This document shows positions 1-9,120 of a stretch of DNA of 64,000 nt, piece after piece (the first letter of the stretch is position 1; every line of letters begins with the position of its first letter). Below the pieces are notes generated by a model. It searched no databases, was not told where the DNA came from, and saw only the letters and a list, made by a program, of their open reading frames with translations. The DNA is from Paraburkholderia flagellata (GTDB taxonomy: Bacteria; Pseudomonadota; Gammaproteobacteria; Burkholderiales; Burkholderiaceae), in contig NZ_JAJEJT010000003.1 of NCBI RefSeq assembly GCF_021390645.1, forward strand, positions 1,452,946 through 1,516,945, in the 5' to 3' direction. The translations under genes and the position numbers were made by a program.

Positions 1-370
1 AACTCGCCCGTGTGTTCGTTCCCGCCGGGCAAAACCCCGATTCGCCCGCGCTGATCGACCTCTCATGCAGCGCTTTCGATGCGCCGGCCATCGAGCCGGA
101 AAGCGTTTTGTCCCGATTGCGCGACTGTGCGGGCATGCGTGCGGCCCGCTCGCGCCGCCGCGTATGGAGGCTTCGCGCAGTTCGCCGCGGAGTTCGCCCC
201 ATCGTTCGTCCAGTGCCGCGCCTCTAATGCGCCAATGCGCTCGCCCGTAATCAGGGATAAAGCGGCGTGGATTCGTCATAAAAAACCTGCTACTGTAATT
301 CGCACAAAATCCGGCTGGAAGGACCGGTTGCCAAAACAGGGTTTCAATTGATTTACGGTGAATCGCCAAT
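1..370. other. Left edge without a recognisable gene
   Basis: No gene can be assigned here. One forward frame is open from the edge to a stop near 227, and its first 45 codons have the GC-rich third positions usual for this genome, so it could be the tail of an upstream gene. Its later part is arginine-rich and looks like noncoding translation. The last 120 bases are less GC-rich and probably hold the promoter of the diguanylate cyclase gene. Confidence 0.4.
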
Positions 371-1402
371 ATGGATGAATTGCTTGAGCGCCTTTCCCAG
401 AAGGTTGTCGCGGCCGAGAATCTGGAAGGTCTCGTGCGGCCGCTTCTCGAGATGCTTGGAATATTGACCGGACTTGAGTCGACCTACCTGACATCGGTCG
501 ACTTCAGTCGCGAGGTGCAGACCGTCCTCTATTCGCGCAACGACGGCAACATGCAGATCATCGAGGGCCTGCAGGTTCAGTGGTTCGACACCTTGTGCAA
601 GCGCAGTCTGGAAAGCGGGCGGCGCGTGGTCAGCAACGTCAGGGATATTTGGGGCGATTCGCGCGCGGCCTCCGAACTCGGGATCTGCACCTATGCCAGC
701 GCGCCGGTCTGCGCGGAAGGTGGCGCCGTCATCGGTACGCTATGCGGCATTAGCCGTGAGAGCCGCGAAGTTAGCGCGCGGGCGCGCGGCGCGCTGAACG
801 TCTTTGCAAAACTGATCTCGGCGCATATCGAGCGCGAGCGGCTCATCGAACAACTCACGCTCGCCAACGAGCATCTCGCAGAACGCGCACTGATCGACGA
901 CATGACGGAACTGGCGAACCGTCGCGCGCTGTATGAGGAACTCGGCCGCTTGATGGCGCACGCCGCGTCGGACGGGTCCTATGTCGTGGTCTGCATGATC
1001 GACCTGGACGGCTTCAAGGAACTCAACGATCAACGCGGCCACGTGGTGGGCGACCAATTTCTGCAAGCGTGCGCCGGGCGCCTGCTGGCAGCAACTTCCG
1101 ATCGAGGTCTGCTTGCGCGCATTGGCGGCGACGAGTTTGCGTTCGTTGCAGCGGGGCCGGCCGATTACGAACAGGCGGCGAGCCTCGCCGAAAGCATCGC
1201 GAGCCATGTTTCCGCAGTGACGGCGGGGGAATACACCTTGCCGAACATGCGTCTGCGTTACGAGGGGGCGACAGCCGGATGCGTCGCGGTTCGCTTCGTC
1301 GGCGCCCAGCAGGCGCTCGACCAGGCGGACCATGAGATGTACCGCGTCAAGCGCTTGCGGCGCGCGGCTCGCGCAGGCAAGAGCAACTGGACGTTCAGAT
1401 AA
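371..1402 (+). CDS. GAF-GGDEF diguanylate cyclase
   Basis: Probable cytoplasmic enzyme that makes the second messenger c-di-GMP from two GTP. Residues about 15-165 look like a GAF sensor domain and about 175-340 form the GGDEF domain. The catalytic GGDEF signature is intact at residues 252-256, and the usual entry motif (DDMTELANRR) lies ahead of it. The inhibitory RxxD site that normally sits just upstream of GGDEF reads S-D-R-G, so classical product inhibition is probably missing. There is no signal peptide or membrane segment. The gene stands alone, about 280 bases before the next gene. The family call is secure; what the GAF domain senses cannot be told. Confidence 0.9.
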   Translation: MDELLERLSQKVVAAENLEGLVRPLLEMLGILTGLESTYLTSVDFSREVQTVLYSRNDGNMQIIEGLQVQWFDTLCKRSLESGRRVVSNVRDIWGDSRAASELGICTYASAPVCAEGGAVIGTLCGISRESREVSARARGALNVFAKLISAHIERERLIEQLTLANEHLAERALIDDMTELANRRALYEELGRLMAHAASDGSYVVVCMIDLDGFKELNDQRGHVVGDQFLQACAGRLLAATSDRGLLARIGGDEFAFVAAGPADYEQAASLAESIASHVSAVTAGEYTLPNMRLRYEGATAGCVAVRFVGAQQALDQADHEMYRVKRLRRAARAGKSNWTFR

Positions 1403-1685
1403 ACCGCCTTCATTCCTCTTTCACGAGTTTAGGGGTCTTCCCTGCCATGACAGCGCTCTGGCCCGGCTCGTCCTGAGTCTCTCCCAGGGTTCTCCCGCGC
1501 CATAGGTGTTTTCGCCTGTTTTTGACGACTCGACGCGAGTATTCTGGACTGCTACCTTGCCCGGCGCAGGTGAACCCGCAGCGTCGACCGCGCTTGCGGC
1601 GCGCGCCGCTGGGGAACGTCCCGCAACCATGCGGGCGGAGCCCATGTCTTGACCACCCTGTCTATCCAGAACCGAGGGAGATCCC

Positions 1686-2465
1686 ATGAAAAAGTTGTTT
1701 GCAGCCGTGTCAATTGCCTTGATCTCCGCGACGGCCAGCGCCGGAGCCTATGCGGCGGACACCATTCGCTTTGGCGTCGATGCGAGCTATCCGCCGTTTG
1801 AATCGAAAGCACCGGACGGCAAACTGGTCGGTTTCGACATCGATCTCGGCAACGAGATCTGCCACCGTCTGAATGCGCAATGCGTCTGGATCGAAAACGA
1901 CTTCGACGGCATGATCCCGGCGCTCAAGGCGCGCAAGTTCGACGGCGTGCTCTCGTCGATGTCGATGACGCCCGCGCGTAAAGAGCAGATCGCGTTCTCG
2001 GACAAACTGTTCAACACGCCGACGCGCCTCGTCGCCAAGACCGGCTCGGGCATCAAGCCGACCGCGGAATCGCTCAAGGGTAAGCGCGTGGGTGTGGAGC
2101 AGGGCACGATTCAGGAGGCCTACGCAAAGGCGCATTGGGCAACGGCTGGCGTCGAGGTCGTGCCTTACCAGAACCAGGACCAGGTCTACCAGGATCTGCT
2201 GGCCGGCCGCGTGGACGCGGCGCTGCAAGACGCCGTGCAGGCGGACGTGGGCTTCCTGAAGACGCCGCGCGGCCAGGGCTACAGCTTCGCGGGCGGCGAC
2301 CTGGATGATCCGGCCACGCTCGGCAACGGCGCCGGCATCGGCCTGCGCAAGGAAGACACCGCGCTCAAGACGAAGATCGACGGCGCGATTGCCGGCATCA
2401 TCAAGGACGGCACGTACAAGAAGATCGAGAAGAAGTACTTCGACTTCGACGTGTATGGCAAGTGA
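1686..2465 (+). CDS. Periplasmic amino-acid binding protein (HisJ/ArgT type)
   Basis: Solute-binding protein of a polar or basic amino-acid ABC importer. A classic signal peptide ends at Ala-Tyr-Ala, residues 21-23, and the mature protein opens with the family's IRFGVDASYPPFE stretch. The full 259 residues match the HisJ/ArgT/LAO family length, and the SMSMTPARK and GTIQE segments fit the ligand cleft. A GGGAG ribosome site lies 6 bases before the ATG. No permease or ATPase is next to it, so it either serves a transporter encoded elsewhere or is an orphan. A strong hairpin follows the stop. Lysine/arginine/ornithine or histidine is the likely ligand class, by family resemblance only. Confidence 0.85.
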   Translation: MKKLFAAVSIALISATASAGAYAADTIRFGVDASYPPFESKAPDGKLVGFDIDLGNEICHRLNAQCVWIENDFDGMIPALKARKFDGVLSSMSMTPARKEQIAFSDKLFNTPTRLVAKTGSGIKPTAESLKGKRVGVEQGTIQEAYAKAHWATAGVEVVPYQNQDQVYQDLLAGRVDAALQDAVQADVGFLKTPRGQGYSFAGGDLDDPATLGNGAGIGLRKEDTALKTKIDGAIAGIIKDGTYKKIEKKYFDFDVYGK

Positions 2466-2488
2466 CGTTTAATCAATGACGCGCGCAC

Positions 2489-2519
2489 GGCGCGAAAGCG
2501 GACGCATCGCTTTCGCGCC
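2489..2519. terminator. Bidirectional terminator-like hairpin
   Basis: A perfect 12-base stem (GGCGCGAAAGCG with its complement) and a 7-base loop lie between the convergent ends of the binding-protein gene and the AraC gene. There is no long T run, as is common in high-GC genomes. Confidence 0.6.
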
Positions 2520-2528
2520 GCGTGCAAC

Positions 2529-3425
2529 CTATGCGGCCTCGCGCATTGCCTTCGCCTGGGTCGAGTCTTTTTTCGGTGGAGCGCCAAACATCCGCGTGTA
2601 TTCCCGGCTGAACTGCGAGGCGCTTTCGTATCCCACTTCGAATGCGGCGGCCTGTACGCTCATCGACAATGAGAGCAGCAGCCTGCGGGCTTCCAGCAGC
2701 CGCAGTTGTTTCTGGTATTGAAGGGGCGGCAGCCCCGTCAGCGCCTTGAACTGGCGATGGAACGCCGACGCGCTGAGCTGGGCGAGCGCCGCCAGGTCTT
2801 CCACCCGCACGGGCTCGGCAAACCGCTCCCGCAAATTTTCTACCGCGCGCAGCAGACTGTGAGAAGGGCTTTCGGTCGACGCGAGCCGCGCGATTTCAGA
2901 TCCATTCGGACCCCTTAGCAGCCAGTAGCATATCTCGCGCATGAGCATGGGGTACAGCATGCCGATCGCGTCGGGCGTATCCAGCAGGCGCACGGCGCGC
3001 AGCGCGCAATCGGCAAGCGGGCCATCAAAGTTTGCGACGAACACGCCACGGCTTGCGTCTGCCGCCGGCACGGGCGTAGGCGACATCTCTTTCGCTACGG
3101 CGCGCAGCGTGGCCAGGTCCAATTCGAGAATCAGAACCAGGCAAGGTTTGTCCGGGCTCGCTTCGAACACGCGGCCCCGCGACGGCGTTTCCACGCCGAC
3201 CACGAGCGCTTGACCGGCCCGGTATTCCAGTTGCGCCCCACCAAAACTGGCCCATTTGGCGCCTTGAGCGACGATGCACAAAGCTGGGCGCGCCGAACGA
3301 AACGTGGGCGGTGCGGGGTGGTCGGAGCGCAGAACGAGCAGTCCGTCGGCAGCGGTGCTGTATGGGCTCGTGCCTGGCTGCGTTTGCGTATAGCGCAGCA
3401 GGGCGGCGGCCAGTTCGTTCGTCAT
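2529..3425 (-). CDS. AraC-family transcriptional regulator
   Basis: DNA-binding regulator of 298 residues. Residues about 20-180 form the N-terminal AraC_N (type I, cupin-like) domain and about 195-295 carry the two helix-turn-helix motifs, including the conserved ending VGYESASQFSREYTRMFG. The gene is divergent from the short-chain dehydrogenase starting at 3580, with about 150 bases between them. This arrangement usually means the regulator controls the dehydrogenase. The inducer is unknown. Confidence 0.88.
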   Translation of the reverse strand: MTNELAAALLRYTQTQPGTSPYSTAADGLLVLRSDHPAPPTFRSARPALCIVAQGAKWASFGGAQLEYRAGQALVVGVETPSRGRVFEASPDKPCLVLILELDLATLRAVAKEMSPTPVPAADASRGVFVANFDGPLADCALRAVRLLDTPDAIGMLYPMLMREICYWLLRGPNGSEIARLASTESPSHSLLRAVENLRERFAEPVRVEDLAALAQLSASAFHRQFKALTGLPPLQYQKQLRLLEARRLLLSLSMSVQAAAFEVGYESASQFSREYTRMFGAPPKKDSTQAKAMREAA

Positions 3426-3579
3426 GGCGAGTCGATCAGGAACGCGCGATGGAAAGTGCGCGTCGGCCCATCTTAGTCAGCGAAGCAGGATTAGGCAAGA
3501 ATCGGGCAGGTTCGGGTATTCACTCGGCGGCGGCGACAGGCGGAGAATCGAGGCCATCCAAACTAGCGAGAGGTGCCAG

Positions 3580-4359
3580 ATGGCAACGAACAACGGCGGT
3601 CAGCCGGGCCCGAAAATCGCGGTGATCACCGGAGGCAGTCGCGGCATTGGCCGCGACACCGTCCTGCGGCTGGCAAGCCGCGGCGTCCACACGGTTTTCA
3701 CTTACAACACCAATCGAACCGAGGCAGATAAGGTCTGTGCGCAGGTCGCTGAAGCGGGCGGCCGGGCGATTGCCCTGCAATTGAACATGGCGACTTCGGG
3801 CGCGTTCGACGACTTCGTCGCGCGCCTGCGAGAAGCACTCGAAACGCTGAACGCCGAGGGCTTCGATTATCTGGTGAACAACGCCGGTACCTCTTCGACA
3901 GCCACGCTTGCGGCCGGCACCGAAGCGGAACTCGATGCGCAGTTCGCAGTGCACTTCAAGGGCCCGTTTCTGCTGACCCAAAAGCTGCTGCCGCTCATTC
4001 ATGACGGCGGCCGGATTGTGAACATCTCCTCGGGCCTTGCGCGCTTCGCGTTTCCGGGCCGCGCGATTTATGGCCCGATGAAGGCGGCCGTCGAAGCGCT
4101 CACTCGCTATATGGCGCTCGAACTCGCGCCGCGCCGGATCGCGGTCAACGTCGTGGCGCCAGGCGCCATTGCGACCGACTTTAGCGGCGGCATCGTGCGG
4201 GACAATCCGGAGGTCAACAAAGCCGTGGCGGAACATACCGCGCTCGGCCGCGCGGGGTTGCCGACTGACGTGGGGCCCGTTATCGCGGGTTTATTGTCGG
4301 ATGACTTTGGCTGGGTGAACGCGCAGCGCATCGAGGTGGCTGGCGGCATTCATATTTGA
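3580..4359 (+). CDS. Short-chain dehydrogenase/reductase (SDR)
   Basis: NAD(P)-dependent oxidoreductase of the classical SDR family, 259 residues. It shows the Rossmann cofactor motif TGGSRGIG (residues 17-24), the NNAG structural motif, and the catalytic pair Tyr164/Lys168 in YGPMK. The reading frame is open further upstream, but the ATG at 3580 is preferred: a GAGAGG ribosome site precedes it and the family's N-terminus begins there. The divergent AraC gene probably regulates it. The substrate cannot be read from sequence; related proteins are annotated as 3-oxoacyl-ACP reductase-like or sugar dehydrogenases. Confidence 0.87.
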   Translation: MATNNGGQPGPKIAVITGGSRGIGRDTVLRLASRGVHTVFTYNTNRTEADKVCAQVAEAGGRAIALQLNMATSGAFDDFVARLREALETLNAEGFDYLVNNAGTSSTATLAAGTEAELDAQFAVHFKGPFLLTQKLLPLIHDGGRIVNISSGLARFAFPGRAIYGPMKAAVEALTRYMALELAPRRIAVNVVAPGAIATDFSGGIVRDNPEVNKAVAEHTALGRAGLPTDVGPVIAGLLSDDFGWVNAQRIEVAGGIHI

Positions 4360-4368
4360 TCTCTCCGG

Positions 4369-4572
4369 TCACGGCGTGACGCTTTTGCCGGACGCGTCGA
4401 CTTCGATGCCCCAGTCGCCCTGTTCGAGCCAGTCGTCGCCGAGCAGTTCGGCCGGATGCTGCGTGCGGCTCTGGCCGTTGCCGCATCGCATGTCGTCGGC
4501 TGGGCAGTAGTGGTCGCATCCCCAGCACAGGCGTTCGGGGTGCTGTGGGTGAATCGGAAACTTCTTTGCCAT
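4369..4572 (-). CDS. DUF3079 small cysteine-rich protein
   Basis: A 67-residue protein that begins MAKKFPIHPQHPER and carries a compact Cys cluster (CWGCDHYCPADDMRC), then a GDDW segment. I recognise this as the DUF3079 family of proteobacteria, whose role is unknown. The spaced cysteines suggest a metal-binding knuckle, which is inference. The ATG at 4572 is preceded by AGGGG. The gene converges on the dehydrogenase with 9 bases between the stops. Confidence 0.75.
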   Translation of the reverse strand: MAKKFPIHPQHPERLCWGCDHYCPADDMRCGNGQSRTQHPAELLGDDWLEQGDWGIEVDASGKSVTP

Positions 4573-4821
4573 GATGTCGCCCCTGTGCGATTTCGGACGC
4601 AACGCAATGGCAAGATTGTCGTCCTTCCGCGACACGGTGGCAGATGGCAGAGTGTCGCGCCCACGAAGCACGGGAGGCGATGATGCGAACGAAAGGTGCA
4701 GCGCTGTTCGCGCGCGCAGTTGCCGAAGGTTGCCACAGCATCATGCTATGGTCGTACGGCGTCCGGCCCATCCGGTCGCAGCGCCAGGAAGCGCTAGACA
4801 AAACGACCCGCATGCTCCGCC

Positions 4822-7323
4822 ATGACCCGTTCGAGCCTTTCCCCGCCAAAGCGGCGCCGCGCGTGGCCGCTCATTGTGTTGTGTGCCGTCGTCATCGTCG
4901 CGGCTGCGGTGGTGCTCGCGGGCTGGCTGACGTTACGCGGCAGCTTGCCGCAACTGGACGGCACGCGTGCCGCGCCGGTCGCGGCACCGGTGACGATCGG
5001 GCGCGACGCGCTTGGCGTGCCGACGGTACAGGGCAGCACGCGTGGCGACGTCGCGTATGCGAGCGGCTTCCTTCACGCGCAAGACCGTTTCTTCCAGATG
5101 GATTTGCTGCGGCGGGTCGCCGCTGGCGAGATGGCGGCGCTCATCGGACCAGCGGCGTTGCCGCTGGACCGCCGCGACCGGCCCTTGCGCTTTCGCGAGC
5201 ACGCACAAATTGCGCTCGCCGCGCTCTCCGCCGACCAGCGGCAACTGATCGAACGCTATACGGCGGGCGTCAACGACGGCCTGCGCTCGCTTCGCGCGCG
5301 GCCGTTCGAATACTGGTTGTTGCGCACGCAACCGGCGCCGTGGCGTCCCGAGGACACAGTGCTCGCCGTCTATGCGATGTACTTCGATCTTCAGTACGAC
5401 CAGGTGAGGCGCGTGCTCTCGCGCGCGGCGCTGCGCGAGCGCGTCCCGGACGATCTGCTTGCGTTTCTGCTGCCCGAGACGAGCCACTGGGACGCCCCGC
5501 TCGACGGGCAGCGCGCATTGCCGCGGCCGCCGGCGGCGCTGCCCGCCGCGCCGCCATCATGGCTCCCGGCAACGCAATCCGCCGCTGATGTCGAACCGGA
5601 CGCCACAGCGCTTCCCGGCAGCCTGCCCGGTTTCGTGGGCGGCGAGAGCGCGCTCGATTCGATGGTCGGCAGCAACGGTTTCGCGGTCGACGGCGCGCAT
5701 AGCGCACACGGCGGCGCGCTGCTCGCAAGTGACATGCATCTCGGCCTGTCGCTGCCGAACGTCTGGTACCGCATCTCGCTCGTCTATCCCGCGCCCGATG
5801 GCGGCGAGCGGCGTATCACGGGCGTCAGCTTGCCGGGTACGCCGTCGGTGGTGGCCGGCAGCAATGGCCATATCGCGTGGGGCTTTACGAACAGCTATGG
5901 GCGCTTCGTCGATCTGGTCGAACTTCAACGCGATCCGGCCGATCCATTGCGCTACCGGGTGCCGGGCGGTGGCTGGGAGAAGGCGCGGCTGATCCACGAG
6001 CGCCTGGACGTGAACGGCGGCGCGAGCGTCGATCTGCCGGTCGTGCAAACGCGCTGGGGGCCGCAACTCGTTGCCGGAGAGCACGCGTATGCGGTGCACT
6101 GGGTCGCGCAAGATCCCCAGGCGACCAACATGAACTTCATGCGGCTCGAAGGCGCCACGAACGTCACCGACGCGTTGCGCGCCGCGCAGACCTTCGGCTT
6201 GCCGACGCAGAACTTCATGGTGGCCGACGCGCAAGGCCATATTGGCTGGACGCTCGCCGGGCCGCTGCCACGCTTCGCGGATGCCGGCGGCGATGCGGCA
6301 GCGCTCGCGAGCCTGCCGTACCGCTCCGAAACGTATGCCGGTTGGCAAGGGTACCTCCCGCCCGACGCGTATCCGGTACGCATCGATCCGCCGGGTGGCC
6401 GCATCTGGACCGCGAACAACCGTACCCTGCCGCTCGCGGACGTGGCGCGCATCGGCGACGCCGGCACGGATCTCGGCGCGCGCGCAACGCAGATCCGCGA
6501 CGACCTGCTCGCGCTGCCGCATGCGAGCGAGCGCGACCTGCTCGCGGTGCAGACCGACGACCGCGCGTTCTGGATCGCGTACTGGCGACGCGTCGCGCTG
6601 GACGCGCTCGATGCGCGCGCACTCGACGGCCATCCCAAACGCGCCGAATTCCAGCGCCTGGTTCAAGCGTGGGATGGGCGCGCCGATGTGGATGCAGTCG
6701 GCTACCGGCTGGTGCGCGCGTTCTATGACTCGCTCTACGATACATGGTTCGGTGTACTGGACAAGCAGATGGCCGCGATTGCGCCGGACCTTGGCTATCG
6801 CGCGGCGAACTCGCGTTACGAAGCGACAATGGAGACACTCGCCGACCATCACGCCTGGATACCGGGCGGTTTCGCGGACTGGCGCGCGTTCATGCTGGAG
6901 CGCATCGACCACACGATCGCTCGTGTGCCTATGGGCACAACAGGCACGAAGCTCGAAGACTGGCGCTGGGGCGAGCGCAACCGATCGGCAATTGCGCATC
7001 CGTTCGCGCGCATGGTCCCCGCGTGGCTGCCTTGGGTTCGCGACTGGCTCAGCGCGCCGCATGACCCGCTGCCGGGCGACATTAATATGCCGCGCGTGCA
7101 GACGCCGGTGTTTGGCGCGTCCGAGCGTTTTGCGGTGTCGCCCGGGCGCGAGCAGGACGGCATCTTCGAGATGCCGGGCGGGCAGTCTGGCAACCCCATG
7201 TCGCCGTATTTTCTTGCGGGACATGAAACATGGGTGCATGGCGTCGCGGCACCGTTCGTGCCGGGCGCAGCCGTGCACACGCTCAGGCTCATACCGGCTG
7301 GCGCGCAGCAGGCTGGCAACTGA
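4822..7323 (+). CDS. Penicillin acylase family N-terminal-nucleophile amidase
   Basis: Precursor of an Ntn-type amidase of 833 residues, the usual size for penicillin G acylase and acyl-homoserine-lactone acylase relatives. An N-terminal hydrophobic segment (residues about 14-36) exports or anchors it in the periplasm. The autoprocessing nucleophile is Ser284 in the VGSNGF motif, which would become the first residue of the beta chain after the spacer is removed. A later TANNR motif near residue 532 fits the oxyanion-hole asparagine. Family members hydrolyse beta-lactam side chains or quorum-sensing acyl-homoserine lactones. Which applies here is not clear. Confidence 0.88.
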   Translation: MTRSSLSPPKRRRAWPLIVLCAVVIVAAAVVLAGWLTLRGSLPQLDGTRAAPVAAPVTIGRDALGVPTVQGSTRGDVAYASGFLHAQDRFFQMDLLRRVAAGEMAALIGPAALPLDRRDRPLRFREHAQIALAALSADQRQLIERYTAGVNDGLRSLRARPFEYWLLRTQPAPWRPEDTVLAVYAMYFDLQYDQVRRVLSRAALRERVPDDLLAFLLPETSHWDAPLDGQRALPRPPAALPAAPPSWLPATQSAADVEPDATALPGSLPGFVGGESALDSMVGSNGFAVDGAHSAHGGALLASDMHLGLSLPNVWYRISLVYPAPDGGERRITGVSLPGTPSVVAGSNGHIAWGFTNSYGRFVDLVELQRDPADPLRYRVPGGGWEKARLIHERLDVNGGASVDLPVVQTRWGPQLVAGEHAYAVHWVAQDPQATNMNFMRLEGATNVTDALRAAQTFGLPTQNFMVADAQGHIGWTLAGPLPRFADAGGDAAALASLPYRSETYAGWQGYLPPDAYPVRIDPPGGRIWTANNRTLPLADVARIGDAGTDLGARATQIRDDLLALPHASERDLLAVQTDDRAFWIAYWRRVALDALDARALDGHPKRAEFQRLVQAWDGRADVDAVGYRLVRAFYDSLYDTWFGVLDKQMAAIAPDLGYRAANSRYEATMETLADHHAWIPGGFADWRAFMLERIDHTIARVPMGTTGTKLEDWRWGERNRSAIAHPFARMVPAWLPWVRDWLSAPHDPLPGDINMPRVQTPVFGASERFAVSPGREQDGIFEMPGGQSGNPMSPYFLAGHETWVHGVAAPFVPGAAVHTLRLIPAGAQQAGN

Positions 7324-7521
7324 GGCCCACAGGTGAAATATCTGTCTCTGCCCGCTGGCTAGCAGAAGTCCGTTCACGACGCCAGAAGCGCTGGCTGATT
7401 CTCCCTATATCCGTTCCCGGCCTACCCTTGGTGGGGGTGATTGAGTCAAGCTTGCCGCGCTCGCGTCGAGACATGCTCTCGCCGTAAGCGACATAACAAG
7501 GAATCGAATAAGGGGACAGCC

Positions 7522-9078
7522 ATGAAGTGGCTCGATCGCATGACGGTGTTCAACAAGTTGCTGACAGCGTTCGCCGTTGTGATCACATTTGCGGTGGCCG
7601 TCGGTGTTGCCGGCGTTTCGTCGCTGGCGTCGATGCACGATATCGCCGATGAAATCTGCAACCGGCACATGAGCGGCCAGTTCTGGCTGGAGGAAGCGGC
7701 CCGCAGCAAGCTGAGCACGGATCTCGACGCCGCGAATCTGGGCTACGCCGATGAAGCGGGACGCAATCGTTTGAAGGAAGACATCGTCGCGCAACTCAAG
7801 CGCATGCATGAATCGCTGGAGCGCTACGCTGGTGCAGGCGTGTCGGCTGGCGACCGCTCCCGCTATGACGACGTGCTCAGGAAAACCTCCGCATGGGAGG
7901 CGATCGTGCATCAGCAGATCGGTTTCGAGCCCGTGCCCGCAGGCGTGGACAACGCCGAACTCGTGCGCCGCGCGATTGCGGCGAGCGTGGCGTTGGGCGA
8001 CAGCGTGGCCGCGCTGATCGATTCGCTGCAACGCGAGGCGAAAAACGCGCAGACCGAAGCCACGGTGCAGTTCCAGCACATGCGCACCCTCATCATGGCG
8101 ATTCTGCTCGGGGCGGTCGTGACCGGCGCGCTGCTAGCGTGGTTGATTGCGCAACGGCTTTCACGCCAGCTGGGCTGCGAGCCGGCTCGCGCCATGGAAA
8201 TTGCAGGCCGTATCGCGGCCGGCGATCTTTCGGTATCCATACAAATGCGTGCCGGCGATTCGAGCAGCCTGCTACATGCGCTCTTCAAGATGCGTGAGCA
8301 GCTCTCGGGCATCGTCGCCAACATTCATGAATCAAGCGGCTCCATCCTTCTCGCTGCCCGCGAAATCTCGCAAGGCAACACGGACCTCTCGCAACGCACC
8401 GAAGAGCAGGCGGCATCGCTCGGCGAAACCGCGACGAGCATGGAGCAACTGACCTCGACTGTGCGGCAGAACGCCGGGAGCGCGCGACAAGTGGGCGGCC
8501 TCGCCCGCGGTGCTTCGGAAGTTGCGGCGCGCGGCAGCGAACTGGTGAGCGAAGTGGCGCGGACGATGGGCGCGGTGGCGCAGGACGCGAAGCGCATGAC
8601 CGATATCATCGCGACGATTGAAAAAATCGCGTTCCAGACCAACATTCTTGCGCTCAACGCCGCCGTCGAATCGGCGCGCGCCGGCGAGCAAGGGCGTGGC
8701 TTCGCGGTCGTGGCGGGCGAGGTGCGCGCACTCGCGCAGCGCAGCGCGGCTTCGGCGCGGGAGATCAAGGAGCTGATCGAAGCGTCGACGGCGGGCGTCG
8801 CAAACGGCGCAACGTTGGCGCAGCGCGCAGGCTCGACGATGGTCGAAGTGACGGCGGCGGTGCAGCGCGTCACGGACATCATGGCCGAGATCGTCGCTGC
8901 CTCGGGCGAGCAGAGCACGGGTATCGAGCAGGTCAATCGCGCCGTTGCGCAAATGGACCAGGTCACGCAGCAAAACGCGGCCCTCGTCGAGCAAGCAGCC
9001 GCCGCTGCAAGCTCGATGGCCGATCAGGCGGCGCAGTTGCAGCAGGCCGTTTCGGTATTCAGGTTCGCGGGCGCGTGA
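7522..9078 (+). CDS. Methyl-accepting chemotaxis protein
   Basis: Transmembrane chemoreceptor of 518 residues that signals to CheW/CheA. It has TM1 at about residues 12-34, a periplasmic four-helix sensor of about 150 residues, TM2 at about 190-211, a HAMP domain, then the cytoplasmic coiled-coil hairpin. The highly conserved tip ([17 protein letters not shown]) starts near residue 362. The frame is open upstream, but the ATG at 7522 is chosen because AAGGGGACA precedes it and the protein then begins just before TM1. The C-terminus ends FRFAGA without the NWETF tether for CheR. No che genes are nearby. Confidence 0.92.
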   Translation: MKWLDRMTVFNKLLTAFAVVITFAVAVGVAGVSSLASMHDIADEICNRHMSGQFWLEEAARSKLSTDLDAANLGYADEAGRNRLKEDIVAQLKRMHESLERYAGAGVSAGDRSRYDDVLRKTSAWEAIVHQQIGFEPVPAGVDNAELVRRAIAASVALGDSVAALIDSLQREAKNAQTEATVQFQHMRTLIMAILLGAVVTGALLAWLIAQRLSRQLGCEPARAMEIAGRIAAGDLSVSIQMRAGDSSSLLHALFKMREQLSGIVANIHESSGSILLAAREISQGNTDLSQRTEEQAASLGETATSMEQLTSTVRQNAGSARQVGGLARGASEVAARGSELVSEVARTMGAVAQDAKRMTDIIATIEKIAFQTNILALNAAVESARAGEQGRGFAVVAGEVRALAQRSAASAREIKELIEASTAGVANGATLAQRAGSTMVEVTAAVQRVTDIMAEIVAASGEQSTGIEQVNRAVAQMDQVTQQNAALVEQAAAAASSMADQAAQLQQAVSVFRFAGA

Positions 9079-9089
9079 AGTGAGAGCCG

Positions 9090-9113
9090 ATGCCGTAGCC
9101 GTGCCTGCGGCAT
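9090..9113. terminator. Hairpin between convergent genes
   Basis: ATGCCGTAG pairs with CTGCGGCAT (nine pairs, one G-U) around a 6-base loop. It sits between the chemoreceptor stop and the convergent PLP-enzyme stop. Confidence 0.45.
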
Positions 9114-9120
9114 TGGAACA

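Noticed and set aside
5557..7377. A 606-codon open frame on the minus strand
   Set aside because: It is wholly antisense to the penicillin-acylase-type gene, whose catalytic motifs are clear. Long antisense frames are expected in GC-rich DNA.
7324..7521. Flagellar sigma-28 promoter before the chemoreceptor gene
   Set aside because: I looked for a TAAA-N15-GCCGATAA-like arrangement and found no acceptable match.
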